64,000 nt of DNA from Chungangia koreensis (GCF_042651785.1 NZ_JBHSEC010000019.1:620001-684000); one strand, 5' to 3'; positions 52,463-61,479 are shown, counted from the stretch's first letter. Notes: generated by a model not told the origin, from the letters alone. Translations and numbers: made by a program.

Positions 52463-53572
52463 CTATCCTAACACTCGTCTCGTATAAGGAATTAACCTGA
52501 GAACATGCGCAAAAGCAAATGTAGTTACAAGTGAGAGCAGGCTAACAATTACAAACTTACTGATCGCTGGAATGTCCAATGTATGAAACAATATAGACCA
52601 GCTCACTATGACAGGAGGATGCAAAATGTAAACTGTAAATGCATTATCTGATAACCATTTTATGAAATTAGGCATATCATTATATTTCTTCTTGAATAGT
52701 TCTATCAGGAGTATTGATAATCCAATACAAACAAAAGGCTCCCAAAAAGCATAAATAATCGCTTGGCTGTTCCATCCCCCATTCACCTTTAGAGGGCCGC
52801 TTAATGCGCCAGTAAAGACCAAACCAATTGGGAAAATAGGAATTGCAATGAGAGTAATCCATTTCCATATTTGCAGCATTTCTGACGTTATACTTTCTAT
52901 CCAATCATTCCGATACGCAACAATGCCAATATAAAACAACAAAATATAAGACGGAAAATAGCCAAATTGCAGCCCTAAGATTCCAGTACCCACCGGAAAG
53001 ACTAAGCGTATTGCAAAGGCGGCAATACCTAATAAAATCGCAGTGCCCAAAAGTACTCGGTTAGTCGGGAAACACAGAGATTTACTTGGCTTTTTTATAA
53101 TCTTTTTATAAAGTACATAGACTATCGTGAAAATAAGCAATGCTTCTACGAACCAAAGCGGGCCTATGAAAAATTGATGGAAAGATAAGATTTGTGAACG
53201 GTAAAATTCTACCAAGCTCATTTGATGTTTAACGTTGAGGAAATACTGGATGAGAGGTCCTATGATGAATAGATAGAATAACAGTGGTATGCCAAGACGA
53301 ATAAAACGATCCTTTAAAAATTTGCCTGTTCCCTTTCGTTCGTAAGATCTTGGCACAAAATAACCAGATAGGAAGAAGAAAAGTCCCATAAAAAAAGCCT
53401 GATTTATAGCTGTGAATAAGGAAAGCATGATATTGGTCACTGTTGTACCTTCTTCGGCATCTATAAAAATCCATGACCCTGATGCTCCATAGGCAATTGC
53501 TGTATGATGCAAGATTAAAAGAAACGTTAGAAAGACACGCAATCGATCTAAAAAATATAAACGATTACTCAA
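52463..53572 (-). CDS. Acyltransferase 3 family membrane protein
   Basis: 369 residues with about ten membrane helices. RLYFLDRLRVFLTFLLILHH carries the characteristic early Arg and His of acyltransferase family 3; FFLSGYFVPRSYERKGTG and VYILHPPVIVSW are typical later motifs. These enzymes O-acylate extracellular glycans, lipids or antibiotics, usually from acetyl-CoA. There is no C-terminal SGNH domain as in OatA. GGGGG precedes the ATG. It is transcribed alone, next to envelope-lipid genes. Confidence 0.85.
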   Translation of the reverse strand: MSNRLYFLDRLRVFLTFLLILHHTAIAYGASGSWIFIDAEEGTTVTNIMLSLFTAINQAFFMGLFFFLSGYFVPRSYERKGTGKFLKDRFIRLGIPLLFYLFIIGPLIQYFLNVKHQMSLVEFYRSQILSFHQFFIGPLWFVEALLIFTIVYVLYKKIIKKPSKSLCFPTNRVLLGTAILLGIAAFAIRLVFPVGTGILGLQFGYFPSYILLFYIGIVAYRNDWIESITSEMLQIWKWITLIAIPIFPIGLVFTGALSGPLKVNGGWNSQAIIYAFWEPFVCIGLSILLIELFKKKYNDMPNFIKWLSDNAFTVYILHPPVIVSWSILFHTLDIPAISKFVIVSLLSLVTTFAFAHVLRLIPYTRRVLG

Positions 53573-53981
53573 GAAACATCCCCCTTGAATGAGAAAAATG
53601 GACTAACCGAAATAATGGTACCATAGAACCAAATTAAGGTATATAAAGATTTTTAGAGTGGTTTATTGAATTGAGTTTTACTCTTGAAATTTTGTAATAA
53701 AAAACAAAATAATTGTCATACCATTCCTCAACGTTCATTTTTTTGTTCAACGCTCCCCCCTCCCCCCTTCTAATAACATGATAAGAATTACCTCATACGA
53801 ATTTTACCAGTAGCATCCACTCGTATATTGCTTCCCTGTATTTTAAATTATTCTAAAAAACTGTAGGCAAAACGGACTTCCCTCCGTTTGCCTACAGTTT
53901 TTTTATGGAATATAAATGCCCTGTTAATACGCTTGTGGCGGCACTCGCAAACTTGTTTGCTACCTCAATCCAAAAAATAAT
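53573..53981. other. Intergenic region, 409 bases
   Basis: No gene seen. It holds a terminator (53860-53904) and, at 53751-53768, a run of C bases broken by one T, giving two G6 tracts on the minus strand. The segment next to 53573 should carry the acyltransferase promoter. Confidence 0.5.
53860..53904. terminator. Strong terminator downstream of the ferric ABC operon
   Basis: ACTGTAGGCAAAACGG (53860-53875) pairs with CCGTTTGCCTACAGT (53884-53898) with one bulge. T7 follows on the plus strand, and T6 on the minus strand after the mirrored stem. The gene it serves is the ATPase ending at 53982 on the minus strand. Confidence 0.85.
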
Positions 53982-54725
53982 TCAAACACTTTGCAATTCC
54001 AACTCGTGTTGTAACAGGTCAGTTGGTTTCATGGACTGCTGTCCGTCAACAAGCAAATCGCATGGACGTCCGACAACTTCAATACAGCCGTCTTTCAATT
54101 TTACGATGCGATCTGCTATTGCATAGGCATCATTTTCGTCATGTGTAACTAAGATTGACGTTATTTTGGCTTTTTTAAGAATATCCCGTAATTCTTTCCT
54201 AATTTTGACTTGTAATTCTGCATCCAGATTACTGAAAGGTTCATCCAACAAGATCAAATGAGGATTCGGTGCAATTGCTCTCGCTATAGCCACACGTTGT
54301 TGCTGTCCCCCGCTAAGCTGATGAGGATAGCGTTTTTCAAACTCTTGAAGTTCCACTAATTCCAAAACTTCCCGAAGCCGTTTTTTCTTTTCTTCATTTT
54401 TCAATTGTGACAATCCAAATAGTATATTTTCACGGACCGTCATATGAGGGAACAATGCATAATCTTGAAATACCATTCCGATTCCACGTTTTTCAGGCTG
54501 CAAGAATGTAGTACCATCAAAAACCACTTGTTCTTGTATCGTAAAGGAACCTTTTGTCGGTGCTTCAAGACCAGCAAGGAGGCGTAGCATGGTGCTCTTA
54601 CCGCTTCCACTTCTACCTAATATGGATATGACTTCCCCTTTTTCAATTGTTAATGAAAAATGATCAATGGTTGCCCGATTTGCATTTGGGTACGAGAAAC
54701 AAACATCTTGAATGGAAATTGACAT
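53982..54725 (-). CDS. Ferric iron ABC importer ATPase (FbpC-like)
   Basis: 247 residues. Walker A GRSGSGKST, signature LSGGQQQRVAIARAI, Walker B LILLDEPFSNLDAEL and switch His in LVTHDENDAYA are intact. It is shorter than FbpC of Neisseria, having little or no C-terminal TOBE domain. The frame is open further upstream, but AAAAGGAGCC stands before the ATG at 54725. Order on the minus strand (binding protein, permease, ATPase) and a Fur-type box ahead of the first gene support iron import. Confidence 0.88.
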   Translation of the reverse strand: MSISIQDVCFSYPNANRATIDHFSLTIEKGEVISILGRSGSGKSTMLRLLAGLEAPTKGSFTIQEQVVFDGTTFLQPEKRGIGMVFQDYALFPHMTVRENILFGLSQLKNEEKKKRLREVLELVELQEFEKRYPHQLSGGQQQRVAIARAIAPNPHLILLDEPFSNLDAELQVKIRKELRDILKKAKITSILVTHDENDAYAIADRIVKLKDGCIEVVGRPCDLLVDGQQSMKPTDLLQHELELQSV

Positions 54726-54726
54726 G

Positions 54727-56358
54727 TCAATCCGGCTCCTTTTCGAGAAACTTATAAAAAACAATGATGGCAAGGGCACTTATACAGACAATTACTAACG
54801 AAGCTTGTGAGGCTTCCATAATCTTCTCATCACTCGCATATTGGAATGCTTTTGTTGATAGTGTATCGAAATTAAAAGGACGTAAAATCAGGGTCAATGG
54901 AATTTCTTTTAAAATATCAATAAAGACTACAATAAAACCACTGATAATGGCGCCTTTCAGCATGGGTACATCGACTTTAAAAAATGTTTTTGTAATCCCC
55001 GCTCCAAGCAGTCTTGAAGCATCCCTAAAATCAGTCCCTATTTTATCGTATCCAGATTCAATTGAATTATAACCAATTGCAAAGAACCTAATAATGTAGG
55101 CCGCGATTAACATCGTTAGGCTTACGCTAAGCACAAGTGTGGTGCCAAGGCCCAATATACCATATATAGGAGCTAAAAAACGATCCAATGCTATAAAAGC
55201 AGTTACAACAGCTACTGCGATTACAGCCCCAGGAATTGAATAACCAAGAATCGTTATTTTAGGCAGAAGTTTCGCAACTTTACCATGCACCAAACGGTTG
55301 AAATTACCTACAATCAAGGCGAAGACGATGATCACCGTTGCACTGATTCCTGCTACTGTTACCGAATTTTTGACGTAATGAAGAAAATCTTCAGTCGGAA
55401 TGGTTCCAAATGTTAAAAGCATCCAATCAATCAGCTGAACAACAGGAATGATAAATCCCAAGGATAAAATAATCAATCCATAGCTCGTAGCCATGAAAGC
55501 TTTCCAACCCTTTAACTGAATTAGAGGCAATGGCCGAACTTTAGTGGTCGAATAACTGTATTGCCGTTTGCCACGTAATAATTTTTCAATTATGAGTACA
55601 AAGATGACAAACCCCATGAGGGATGCAGCAAGTTTAATTGAAGTCTCGATATCACCTAAACCAAACCACGCTTGAAAAATTCCCGTTGTAAATGTTTGGA
55701 TCCCATAGTACTTTACAACACCATAATCATTCAACACTTCAAGCACTACTAAACTTGCTCCACCAATAATAGAGACCCTGGAAATAGGAATAACGACTTG
55801 AAAGAAAATACGCAAAGGACCCTTTCCAAGCATGCGTGCACTTTCGATTAAGGAAGCAGATTGTTGAGATAGGAAAATCCTCGTAATTGTATATACATAT
55901 GGATATAAAAACATTGTATAGATGAAAATGGCACCAGGCATATTCATGATATCAAAGTACGCAGGATTTAGTTCCAAGCCAAATGTATTCCGAAGTGTAG
56001 TTTGGATGATGCCAGTGTAGTTGACAATACCATGGTACGTATAGGCCCCAATAAACGGCGGTATGGATAATGGAAGTATCAATGCCCATTTTAAAAATCG
56101 GCGTAAAGGAAACTGATATTGGGCTATAATCCAAGCCAAGCTCAAACCGATAATAATGGTTAATACGGCTGTAGCACTTATTAGGATTAGCGAAGTTGTA
56201 ATGAATGATTCTAAAACAAATTCCTTCATATGTGCCCAGTTTTCATTTGATGGAGAAAAAATGCCTGTGACAATCGTTAAGTTGGGCAACAGTAATAGAA
56301 TCATGATAATCATCGCCGTGACCGTCCATATGTTGATATTTGCCAGTCTACGTTGCAT
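54727..56358 (-). CDS. Ferric iron ABC importer permease (FbpB-like)
   Basis: About 543 residues with twelve hydrophobic segments, a tandem fusion of two permease domains as in FbpB/SfuB/ThiP. Each half carries an EAA-type loop: SARMLGKGPLRIFFQVVIPI and ASRLLGAGITKTFFKVDVPM. It forms the channel for ferric iron. The frame is open from 56421, but GAGGTG lies 7 bases before the ATG at 56358. Its stop is one base before the ATPase start, so the two are coupled. Confidence 0.88.
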   Translation of the reverse strand: MQRRLANINIWTVTAMIIMILLLLPNLTIVTGIFSPSNENWAHMKEFVLESFITTSLILISATAVLTIIIGLSLAWIIAQYQFPLRRFLKWALILPLSIPPFIGAYTYHGIVNYTGIIQTTLRNTFGLELNPAYFDIMNMPGAIFIYTMFLYPYVYTITRIFLSQQSASLIESARMLGKGPLRIFFQVVIPISRVSIIGGASLVVLEVLNDYGVVKYYGIQTFTTGIFQAWFGLGDIETSIKLAASLMGFVIFVLIIEKLLRGKRQYSYSTTKVRPLPLIQLKGWKAFMATSYGLIILSLGFIIPVVQLIDWMLLTFGTIPTEDFLHYVKNSVTVAGISATVIIVFALIVGNFNRLVHGKVAKLLPKITILGYSIPGAVIAVAVVTAFIALDRFLAPIYGILGLGTTLVLSVSLTMLIAAYIIRFFAIGYNSIESGYDKIGTDFRDASRLLGAGITKTFFKVDVPMLKGAIISGFIVVFIDILKEIPLTLILRPFNFDTLSTKAFQYASDEKIMEASQASLVIVCISALAIIVFYKFLEKEPD

Positions 56359-56429
56359 ATCCGAACACCTCAATCTATCTACAAGAAATCCCTTGTCGCG
56401 TCTTACTAACGACAAGGGCATATTAATTA

Positions 56430-57494
56430 TTATTTCCAGCCGACTTCATTAAATATTAAAATCGCTTTTGCGTTGTTGTCGCCCAGAACGGATAAAGGAA
56501 TATCCTGTTCTTTGAATTCACCCCAGGATTTAAGCAATTCAGTTGGTTCAACTGCTTCATTCACTGGGTATTCGTAGTTAGCTTCTGCAAATATGCCTTG
56601 AGCTTCAGGTGAAGATAGGAACTCAAGTAATTTAATTGCATTTTCTTTATTCTTCGCTGATTTTACAACACCTGCACCACTAACATTTACGTGCGTGCCC
56701 GTTGTGTCTTGGTTAGGGAAGAAAATACCGAGATTTTCTGCTACTTTTACTTCTTCCGGATCTTCGGAATTCAGCATTTGACCAAAATAGTATGTGTTCA
56801 TAATCGCCACATCGCCGATACCAGCTGCAATTGCTTTCGCTTGGTCACGGTCGCCGCCTTCAGGATCCCGGGCAAAGTTCTCTACTAACCCCGCTGCCCA
56901 CTCTTTTGCTTTTTCTTCGCCATTAATTTCGATGAAAGACGCTAACAAAGATTGATTATACACGTTTTCGGAGCTTCGAATCAAGACACGGCCTTTCCAT
57001 TTGTCATCTGTCAACGCTTCATACGTTGATAATTCCTCAGGTTTTACCGTTTCTTTGTTATAGATAATTACACGTGCACGTTTTGTTAAGCCATACCACA
57101 TTTGATCTTTATCTTGGAATTTCGCTGGAATTTGTTCATTCAATAGATCACTTGTTACAGGTTGCAGTATTCCGTCAGATTTTGCACGGTGTAATCTACC
57201 AGCGTCAGCCGTTAAAAATAGATCAGCTTGAGATGCATCCCCTTCACGTTTAATACGCTCAAGCAATTCATCGGCTTCCCCTTTTATGACATTCACTTTA
57301 ATACCTGTTTTTTCTTCGAATTTTTTATAAAGCTGGTCGTCAACATCATAATGACGGGCTGTATATAGGTTTACTTCTTTACTTTCTTCTTTTTTGGTTT
57401 CATCATTTGCATTATTTGTGGAAGGTTTTTCATTTCCACACGCAGACAATGCGAGTAACGCAATAGTTAAAAATAAAATTAATACCTTTTTCAC
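56430..57494 (-). CDS. Ferric iron ABC importer binding lipoprotein (FbpA/FutA-like)
   Basis: 354 residues. Signal peptide with lipobox LLALSAC (C19) and a lysine/glutamate-rich linker. The type 2 periplasmic-binding fold starts with VNLYTARHYDVDDQLYKKFE. The tandem tyrosines in IMNTYYFGQM and the early ARHYD are typical iron ligands of FbpA/FutA proteins. It captures Fe3+ outside the membrane. GGAGG precedes the ATG. A Fur-like box lies 36 bases upstream of the start. The permease follows after 71 bases. Confidence 0.9.
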   Translation of the reverse strand: MKKVLILFLTIALLALSACGNEKPSTNNANDETKKEESKEVNLYTARHYDVDDQLYKKFEEKTGIKVNVIKGEADELLERIKREGDASQADLFLTADAGRLHRAKSDGILQPVTSDLLNEQIPAKFQDKDQMWYGLTKRARVIIYNKETVKPEELSTYEALTDDKWKGRVLIRSSENVYNQSLLASFIEINGEEKAKEWAAGLVENFARDPEGGDRDQAKAIAAGIGDVAIMNTYYFGQMLNSEDPEEVKVAENLGIFFPNQDTTGTHVNVSGAGVVKSAKNKENAIKLLEFLSSPEAQGIFAEANYEYPVNEAVEPTELLKSWGEFKEQDIPLSVLGDNNAKAILIFNEVGWK

Positions 57495-57529
57495 TTAAAA
57501 ATCCTCCTTATGAATGGTTCATCACCAGT

Positions 57530-57544
57530 TGAAAATGATTCTCA
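57530..57544 (-). promoter_or_regulatory. Fur box upstream of the ferric importer
   Basis: TGAAAATGATTCTCA matches 13 of 15 positions of the Bacillus 7-1-7 Fur consensus TGATAATNATTATCA. Its position just ahead of the binding-protein gene supports iron-repressed expression. Confidence 0.8.
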
Positions 57545-57978
57545 ATATCAATTATAGATACTTCACTTTTAAAGTCAACAAATATATTGAAACGTTTTCA
57601 AACAACTTTACCAATCATAATAGCTTTATGTACATAAACCTAAGTTATTAAGCGCTTAACTAAAGGATGGGTTACTTTAATCATTTAATACCATCACATT
57701 TAATGTCGCGAATACAGCTGCAATCATAATATCAAGACTTATTTGACAAAACATCAAGAGATATATCTTTGTACATATTAGTTAATGATTAACAATGACA
57801 CTTTTAATTTATTTAAACGTTAACATTTCTCGTAGCTGATATTGATAATGCCACTTCCCTTGCCAAGTCGCTTCTAAGCAAATAAAGAAGCAATTCCCCA
57901 TGTGAAAAACTAAGGAATTGCTTGTGTGTATATCAATCTATCTATAGTATGATCAATAAATTTCTAAGCCCTTTTCTC
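57545..57978. other. Intergenic region, 434 bases, with palindromes
   Basis: No gene seen. Besides the Fur box at its edge it contains TTGAAACGTTTTCAA (57587-57601), a near-palindrome with 12 of 14 matches to a cre-like pattern. It also has a perfect 12-base palindrome TTAAGCGCTTAA (57648-57659) and the terminator at 57888-57922. These may be further control sites of the ferric operon. Confidence 0.5.
57888..57922 (-). terminator. Terminator of the phosphotransferase gene
   Basis: AAGCAATTCC (57888-57897) pairs perfectly with GGAATTGCTT (57913-57922); the minus-strand sequence beyond is T-rich. Confidence 0.7.
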
Positions 57979-58896
57979 CTATTTACAAGTACTACTTAAA
58001 ATAAACTCATCTAACCACTCTGCACATGTAAAAGTATTTAGTGCCCCTTCGTTATCCTGATCTTCCATACCCCAGCAGGCGTAAAGCATCGCCATTGCAA
58101 AGGAGGCTCTCAAAAAACGGTCCCTGTCCAAATTTAGTAAGGAAATTAATCGATTGATCCGAAATTCGAATACGCTTTTGGGATTCGCCTTTTCAAATAG
58201 ATGATTCGTAAGAAATGAGGTCAGGTCAAAATATGGATCACCGACAACACCTTTTGGATCAATAGCGGACCATCCCTTCTCATCCGAATAAAGAATATTT
58301 TCATGATGTAAATCGCCATGCAGTAACTCCAAGTTTTCTGAAGTCTTCATCAAGTCATCAAAGATTGCTTTTGCTCGCTTCACCATTTTGACAGGAATCC
58401 TTTCTTCAGATGATTTTACGTAATCCAAATAGCGGTCTAAACCCTTTGACCAGTCCAATATTGTCGGAAATGGCCAGTCTGGAGGGAAAGGTCGTCTAAT
58501 CGACTTCCATACTTCTGCGAAATGCTCTACTGCTTCCTTTTCACTTAGTTCAAAGAGCATCATACCCGGTTGAAGCCTTTCTAAAAGCATAGCACCTGCT
58601 TGGACATCCTCTCTCAATAACTTCGCGCAGCCTTTTCCATTATATGCCCGTACAGTAATTGCCTCATTTTTAAAATCAAAATTAGCAACTCCTATTTTCA
58701 ATATCACAGGCATAGAGTTTTGATCAATCGCTTTAGCAACATAGTTGTAAGAAAGATTTTCAACATGCCCTTCAATCGTTAAATCCCAGTGTTCAGAAAT
58801 TTTTTTGATCTTCTCCTCTAAACCTTTTAAGAACTCTTCTCCCTCTTTCCCGAATGCCCCAATAATTTTTTGAGTAAACACGTTTGGCAGCTTCAA
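57979..58896 (-). CDS. Aminoglycoside/hydroxyurea phosphotransferase family protein
   Basis: About 305 residues with a protein-kinase-like fold. The ATP-lysine lies in MPVILKIGVAN. The catalytic loop is LLHGDLHHENIL and the metal-binding segment is AIDPKGVVGDPYFDL. The pattern matches the APH(6)/streptomycin 6-kinase-hydroxyurea kinase group. Chromosomal Bacillales members may confer resistance or phosphorylate another substrate; the activity is unproven. Three TTG codons compete as start. The one at 58896 (MKLPNVFTQKII) has the best spacing from AAAGGGG and matches the usual family start. It is divergent from the HpaB-like gene. Confidence 0.8.
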   Translation of the reverse strand: MKLPNVFTQKIIGAFGKEGEEFLKGLEEKIKKISEHWDLTIEGHVENLSYNYVAKAIDQNSMPVILKIGVANFDFKNEAITVRAYNGKGCAKLLREDVQAGAMLLERLQPGMMLFELSEKEAVEHFAEVWKSIRRPFPPDWPFPTILDWSKGLDRYLDYVKSSEERIPVKMVKRAKAIFDDLMKTSENLELLHGDLHHENILYSDEKGWSAIDPKGVVGDPYFDLTSFLTNHLFEKANPKSVFEFRINRLISLLNLDRDRFLRASFAMAMLYACWGMEDQDNEGALNTFTCAEWLDEFILSSTCK

Positions 58897-59034
58897 ATAC
58901 AACAATCCCCTTTTTACTTTTCATTATTTTATCGACTTGTATTCTTACCATCTCTTTTAATAAACGTAACAGACTTTTATCTTCATTAATATGATAAAAA
59001 ATGGACGCTTCCTTCAATGAACAGGAGTGGATAT

Positions 59035-60501
59035 ATGGGAGTTATAAACGGAAAACAATTTATTGACAGGCTAAATAATCTGGAAACGGAAATATGGATG
59101 GATGGACAAAAGCTCACAGGATTGAAATCTGAACATCCTGCTTTTAAAGGCATGCTGCAAACGAAAGCTTTACTCTTTGATTTACAGCAAGATCCGGATT
59201 TTAAAGAGGAAATGACATTTGTTGATCCGAAATTCAATGAAGATATAGGTCTTTCATTCTTGCGGCCGAAAGTAAAAGAAGATCTAATCAAGCGAAGAAA
59301 GATGATGGAGCACTGGGCTAAACTCACGAATGGCATGATGGGAAGGACTCCGGATTATTTAAACTCTGTAATCATGAGTTTCGCTGCCTATGCACCTTCC
59401 CTACAAGGAAAGGTTAACTGCTTTCCAGAAAACATTATGAATTTATATGAACTTGCAAAGAAAAATGACTTAACGTTCACTCATACATTTATTACGCCAC
59501 AAGTGAATCGATCCTTATATTATTTTCGAACATCACAAGATCCGGTTACAGCAACAGTTATTGACACGAACGACCGAGGAATCATCATTAAGGGAGCACG
59601 CCTACTTGCAACCCAAGGTGGTCTTACAGATGAAGTATTAGTCTTCAGTATCCCAAATTTCAACATCGACGAGAACGAAGCGTTTGCCTTTTCAATCCCC
59701 TCGGATACCAAAGGCATAAAATTTATATGCAGGGATTCTTTTGTAGGCGGATCTTCCTCATTCGATCATCCACTGAGCTGCAGATATGAAGAAATGGACT
59801 CCATTGTTGTCTTTGACCATGTTCTTGTACCATGGAATCGTGTGTTTTTTTACGGAAACATAGAAGCATCGGCAAACTTCATAAGGAAGTGTCCCTTCAA
59901 CTGCTTTGCTCTTTTTCAAGCAGTAAATAGACAAATTATCAAACTTGAGTTTATGTTGGGACTTGCGGAAACTATTGTCGACACGATTAATGTAAGCGAA
60001 TATCTCCATATACATGAAAAAATGTCGGAAATCATTATTGGCCTTGAAACGATGAAAGCTTTACTTGATCGAGCTGAAAATGAAGCTGAGGTGGATGAAT
60101 ACGGTACTTTGCGCCCTAATAGCCTACCGCTCCAAGTAGCCAGTAACATATTTCCTAAAATCTATCCCCGTTTTTGCGAAATAATCCAGTTGATCGGGGC
60201 CAGCGGATTGGTCTCGCTGCCCACCGAAAACGCGTTCAACTCAGAAAACCGTCATGACTTGGACCATTATCTACAAGGTGCAACGAAAACAGCCGAGGAG
60301 CGGGTAAAAATTTTCCGATTAGCTTGGGACCTTACGATGAGTCCATTTGGAACGAGGCAAACCCAATATGAACGTTACTTTTTTGGTGATCCGGTCAGAT
60401 TGTCTAGCACATTGTATAAAACGTATAAGAGTGATCAATATGTAAAAACTGTTTTAGATTTTCTTAATATAACTAAAGATGGTATAACTCCTGAAGGATA
60501 G
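59035..60501 (+). CDS. HpaB/YoaI-like flavin-dependent aromatic monooxygenase
   Basis: About 488 residues of the 4-hydroxyphenylacetate 3-monooxygenase large-subunit family. The N-terminal part has ETEIWMDGQKLTG and EHPAFKGML. The middle has YYFRTSQDPV and ARLLATQGG. The C-terminal acyl-CoA-dehydrogenase-like helical half ends with FGTRQTQYERYFFGDPVR. The enzyme would ortho-hydroxylate a phenolic substrate using reduced FAD from a separate reductase; no HpaC-type reductase is nearby. An ATG at 59017 is in frame, but AGGAG is 7 bases before the ATG at 59035. Transcribed alone. Confidence 0.85.
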   Translation: MGVINGKQFIDRLNNLETEIWMDGQKLTGLKSEHPAFKGMLQTKALLFDLQQDPDFKEEMTFVDPKFNEDIGLSFLRPKVKEDLIKRRKMMEHWAKLTNGMMGRTPDYLNSVIMSFAAYAPSLQGKVNCFPENIMNLYELAKKNDLTFTHTFITPQVNRSLYYFRTSQDPVTATVIDTNDRGIIIKGARLLATQGGLTDEVLVFSIPNFNIDENEAFAFSIPSDTKGIKFICRDSFVGGSSSFDHPLSCRYEEMDSIVVFDHVLVPWNRVFFYGNIEASANFIRKCPFNCFALFQAVNRQIIKLEFMLGLAETIVDTINVSEYLHIHEKMSEIIIGLETMKALLDRAENEAEVDEYGTLRPNSLPLQVASNIFPKIYPRFCEIIQLIGASGLVSLPTENAFNSENRHDLDHYLQGATKTAEERVKIFRLAWDLTMSPFGTRQTQYERYFFGDPVRLSSTLYKTYKSDQYVKTVLDFLNITKDGITPEG

Positions 60502-60543
60502 AGATGTTACATCTTTTGATTAAAACTATTATCGAATAATAAG

Positions 60544-60580
60544 TAGCCATCCCCGCTGTTATGAAACGGAGATGGCTTTT
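60544..60580 (+). terminator. Terminator of the HpaB-like gene
   Basis: AGCCATC (60545-60551) pairs with GATGGCT (60571-60577), extended by CCCG/CGG, followed by TTTT. Confidence 0.7.
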
Positions 60581-60868
60581 AGTCCTATCATAAAGTAGTA
60601 CTTCTTACGGACAAGTTTATAAAAACCGGGGCTAAACTTCTCAATTCCCAATCCATAACAAATTTAATTTAACAGCTATTCCATGCCAAAGGTACATTTT
60701 TTGTTGTTTGGACAACTTTATTGTCATATTTTTCTCCATGCGAACATATATATGTATAATAACCAAAGTATATCCATTAACTACCATTTAGTTTTTATTT
60801 AAAGTAAATAATCCCAAAAAATTTACAATCGCATACTGGGCGGACGGTTGGCTGCTTCTATCGTGAAT

Positions 60869-60917
60869 TGCATGAAAACTCGCGAAAGCGAAAGGAATGC
60901 ATAACCCGTTTAACGGG
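60869..60917 (+). promoter_or_regulatory. Structured 5' leader of the holin-like toxin gene
   Basis: Nested stems TGCAT (60869-60873)/ATGCA (60897-60901) and TCGC (60880-60883)/GCGA (60888-60891) are followed by CCCGTTTAACGGG (60905-60917). The last lies just before the GGAGGTGG ribosome-binding site. Toxin messages of type I systems usually have such leaders that restrain translation. Confidence 0.5.
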
Positions 60918-60934
60918 CACCGGAGGTGGTTACA

Positions 60935-61042
60935 ATGACGATCTATGAAACGATGAGTTTGTTGTTTCAAGCATTTGCAGGAGTCATTACATTGTTGTCT
61001 TTAATGGTTACATTAGTAGTAGTAATAACCAAAAAGAAATAG
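60935..61042 (+). CDS. Putative holin-like toxin of a type I toxin-antitoxin system
   Basis: A 35-residue ORF: MTIYETMSLLFQAFAGVITL followed by LSLMVTLVVVITKKK. A short polar N-terminus, one transmembrane helix and a tri-lysine tail are the hallmark of the holin-like toxin family (Hol_Tox) related to TxpA, BsrG and YonT. Such peptides insert in the membrane and are silenced by an antisense RNA. GGAGGTGG lies about 6 bases before the ATG, and the leader and 3' region are structured. The AAAAAGAAA lysine codons supply, on the opposite strand, a T-rich tract for a terminator hairpin. Confidence 0.8.
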   Translation: MTIYETMSLLFQAFAGVITLLSLMVTLVVVITKKK

Positions 61043-61140
61043 CCGTCCCCCGGTAAAGGTAGACGGCAATGTCTGGAACTCAATGGCCTCCCGCGTGTCA
61101 TGCCTGATTGGCATAACTCGAATCTGCCCGGTCAGCAATT
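61031..61140 (-). ncRNA. Candidate antisense antitoxin RNA (3' part)
   Basis: On the minus strand a GCCGTC/GACGGC stem (61042-61067) is followed by TATTTCTTTTT, an intrinsic terminator reaching into the end of the toxin gene. This suggests an antisense RNA coming from the right and ending there. A further stem ATGCC/GGCAT lies near 61100-61115. A weak TTGCTG/TTATGC promoter at about 61110-61137 is possible. The 5' end is not established. Confidence 0.45.
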
Positions 61141-61141
61141 G

Positions 61142-61175
61142 AAAGGAGTTAGTGTTCGAGCACTAACTCCTTTTT
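61142..61175. terminator. Strong terminator of the toxin transcript
   Basis: AAAGGAGTTAGTG (61142-61154) pairs perfectly with CACTAACTCCTTT (61161-61173), then T. It may also serve the minus-strand small gene. Confidence 0.85.
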
Positions 61176-61221
61176 ATCTTATGCGATGAATTGACAAAAA
61201 TACCTGCAAACTATGAAACTT

Positions 61222-61395
61222 TTACACACCCATTTTTCTTCGAGTAGTACCGACCTTTTTAGACTGCTGACTTTTCATTTTCATAGAAGGCTGATCATTA
61301 AATCCGACTTTCCCGCCAGAAGCTTTAGATTTTTTAGCTTCAAGTTGTTGCTTAACGAGTTCTTGCAAGCTCTTTTTTTCCTTTTGCGTGTCCAT
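61222..61395 (-). CDS. Small basic protein, unknown
   Basis: A 57-residue minus-strand ORF. It starts MDTQKEKKSLQELVKQQLEA and ends KKVGTTRRKMGV. Lysine/glutamine-rich, predicted helical N-terminal half, then a flexible basic tail; no membrane segment. GGGAGGG lies 5 bases before the ATG, strong support for translation. I do not recognise the family. It could bind nucleic acid (inference from charge). It lies next to the toxin locus, so an antisense promoter must lie within or upstream of it. Confidence 0.65.
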   Translation of the reverse strand: MDTQKEKKSLQELVKQQLEAKKSKASGGKVGFNDQPSMKMKSQQSKKVGTTRRKMGV

Positions 61396-61479
61396 ATAAT
61401 CCCTCCCCGGGTGTTTGAGAAGATTATAGCACGTAACACAATTGACATCTAAACTTTATCCAATACTTTTTTGAAGTTT

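Larger units (their letters stand above)
60502..60934. other. Intergenic region, 433 bases, with long toxin leader
   Basis: It contains the HpaB-like terminator, a TATAAT (60755-60760) that could be the -10 of the toxin transcript with no good -35, and then about 170 bases of leader with nested hairpins before the toxin start. Confidence 0.45.

Noticed and set aside
53751..53768. Two G6 tracts on the minus strand as a possible G-quadruplex
   Set aside because: Only two runs in one place, too few for an intramolecular quadruplex.
61213..61452. Plus-strand open frame of 79 codons
   Set aside because: Phe/Leu/Ser-rich shadow of the minus-strand basic protein at 61222-61395, which has a real ribosome-binding site.
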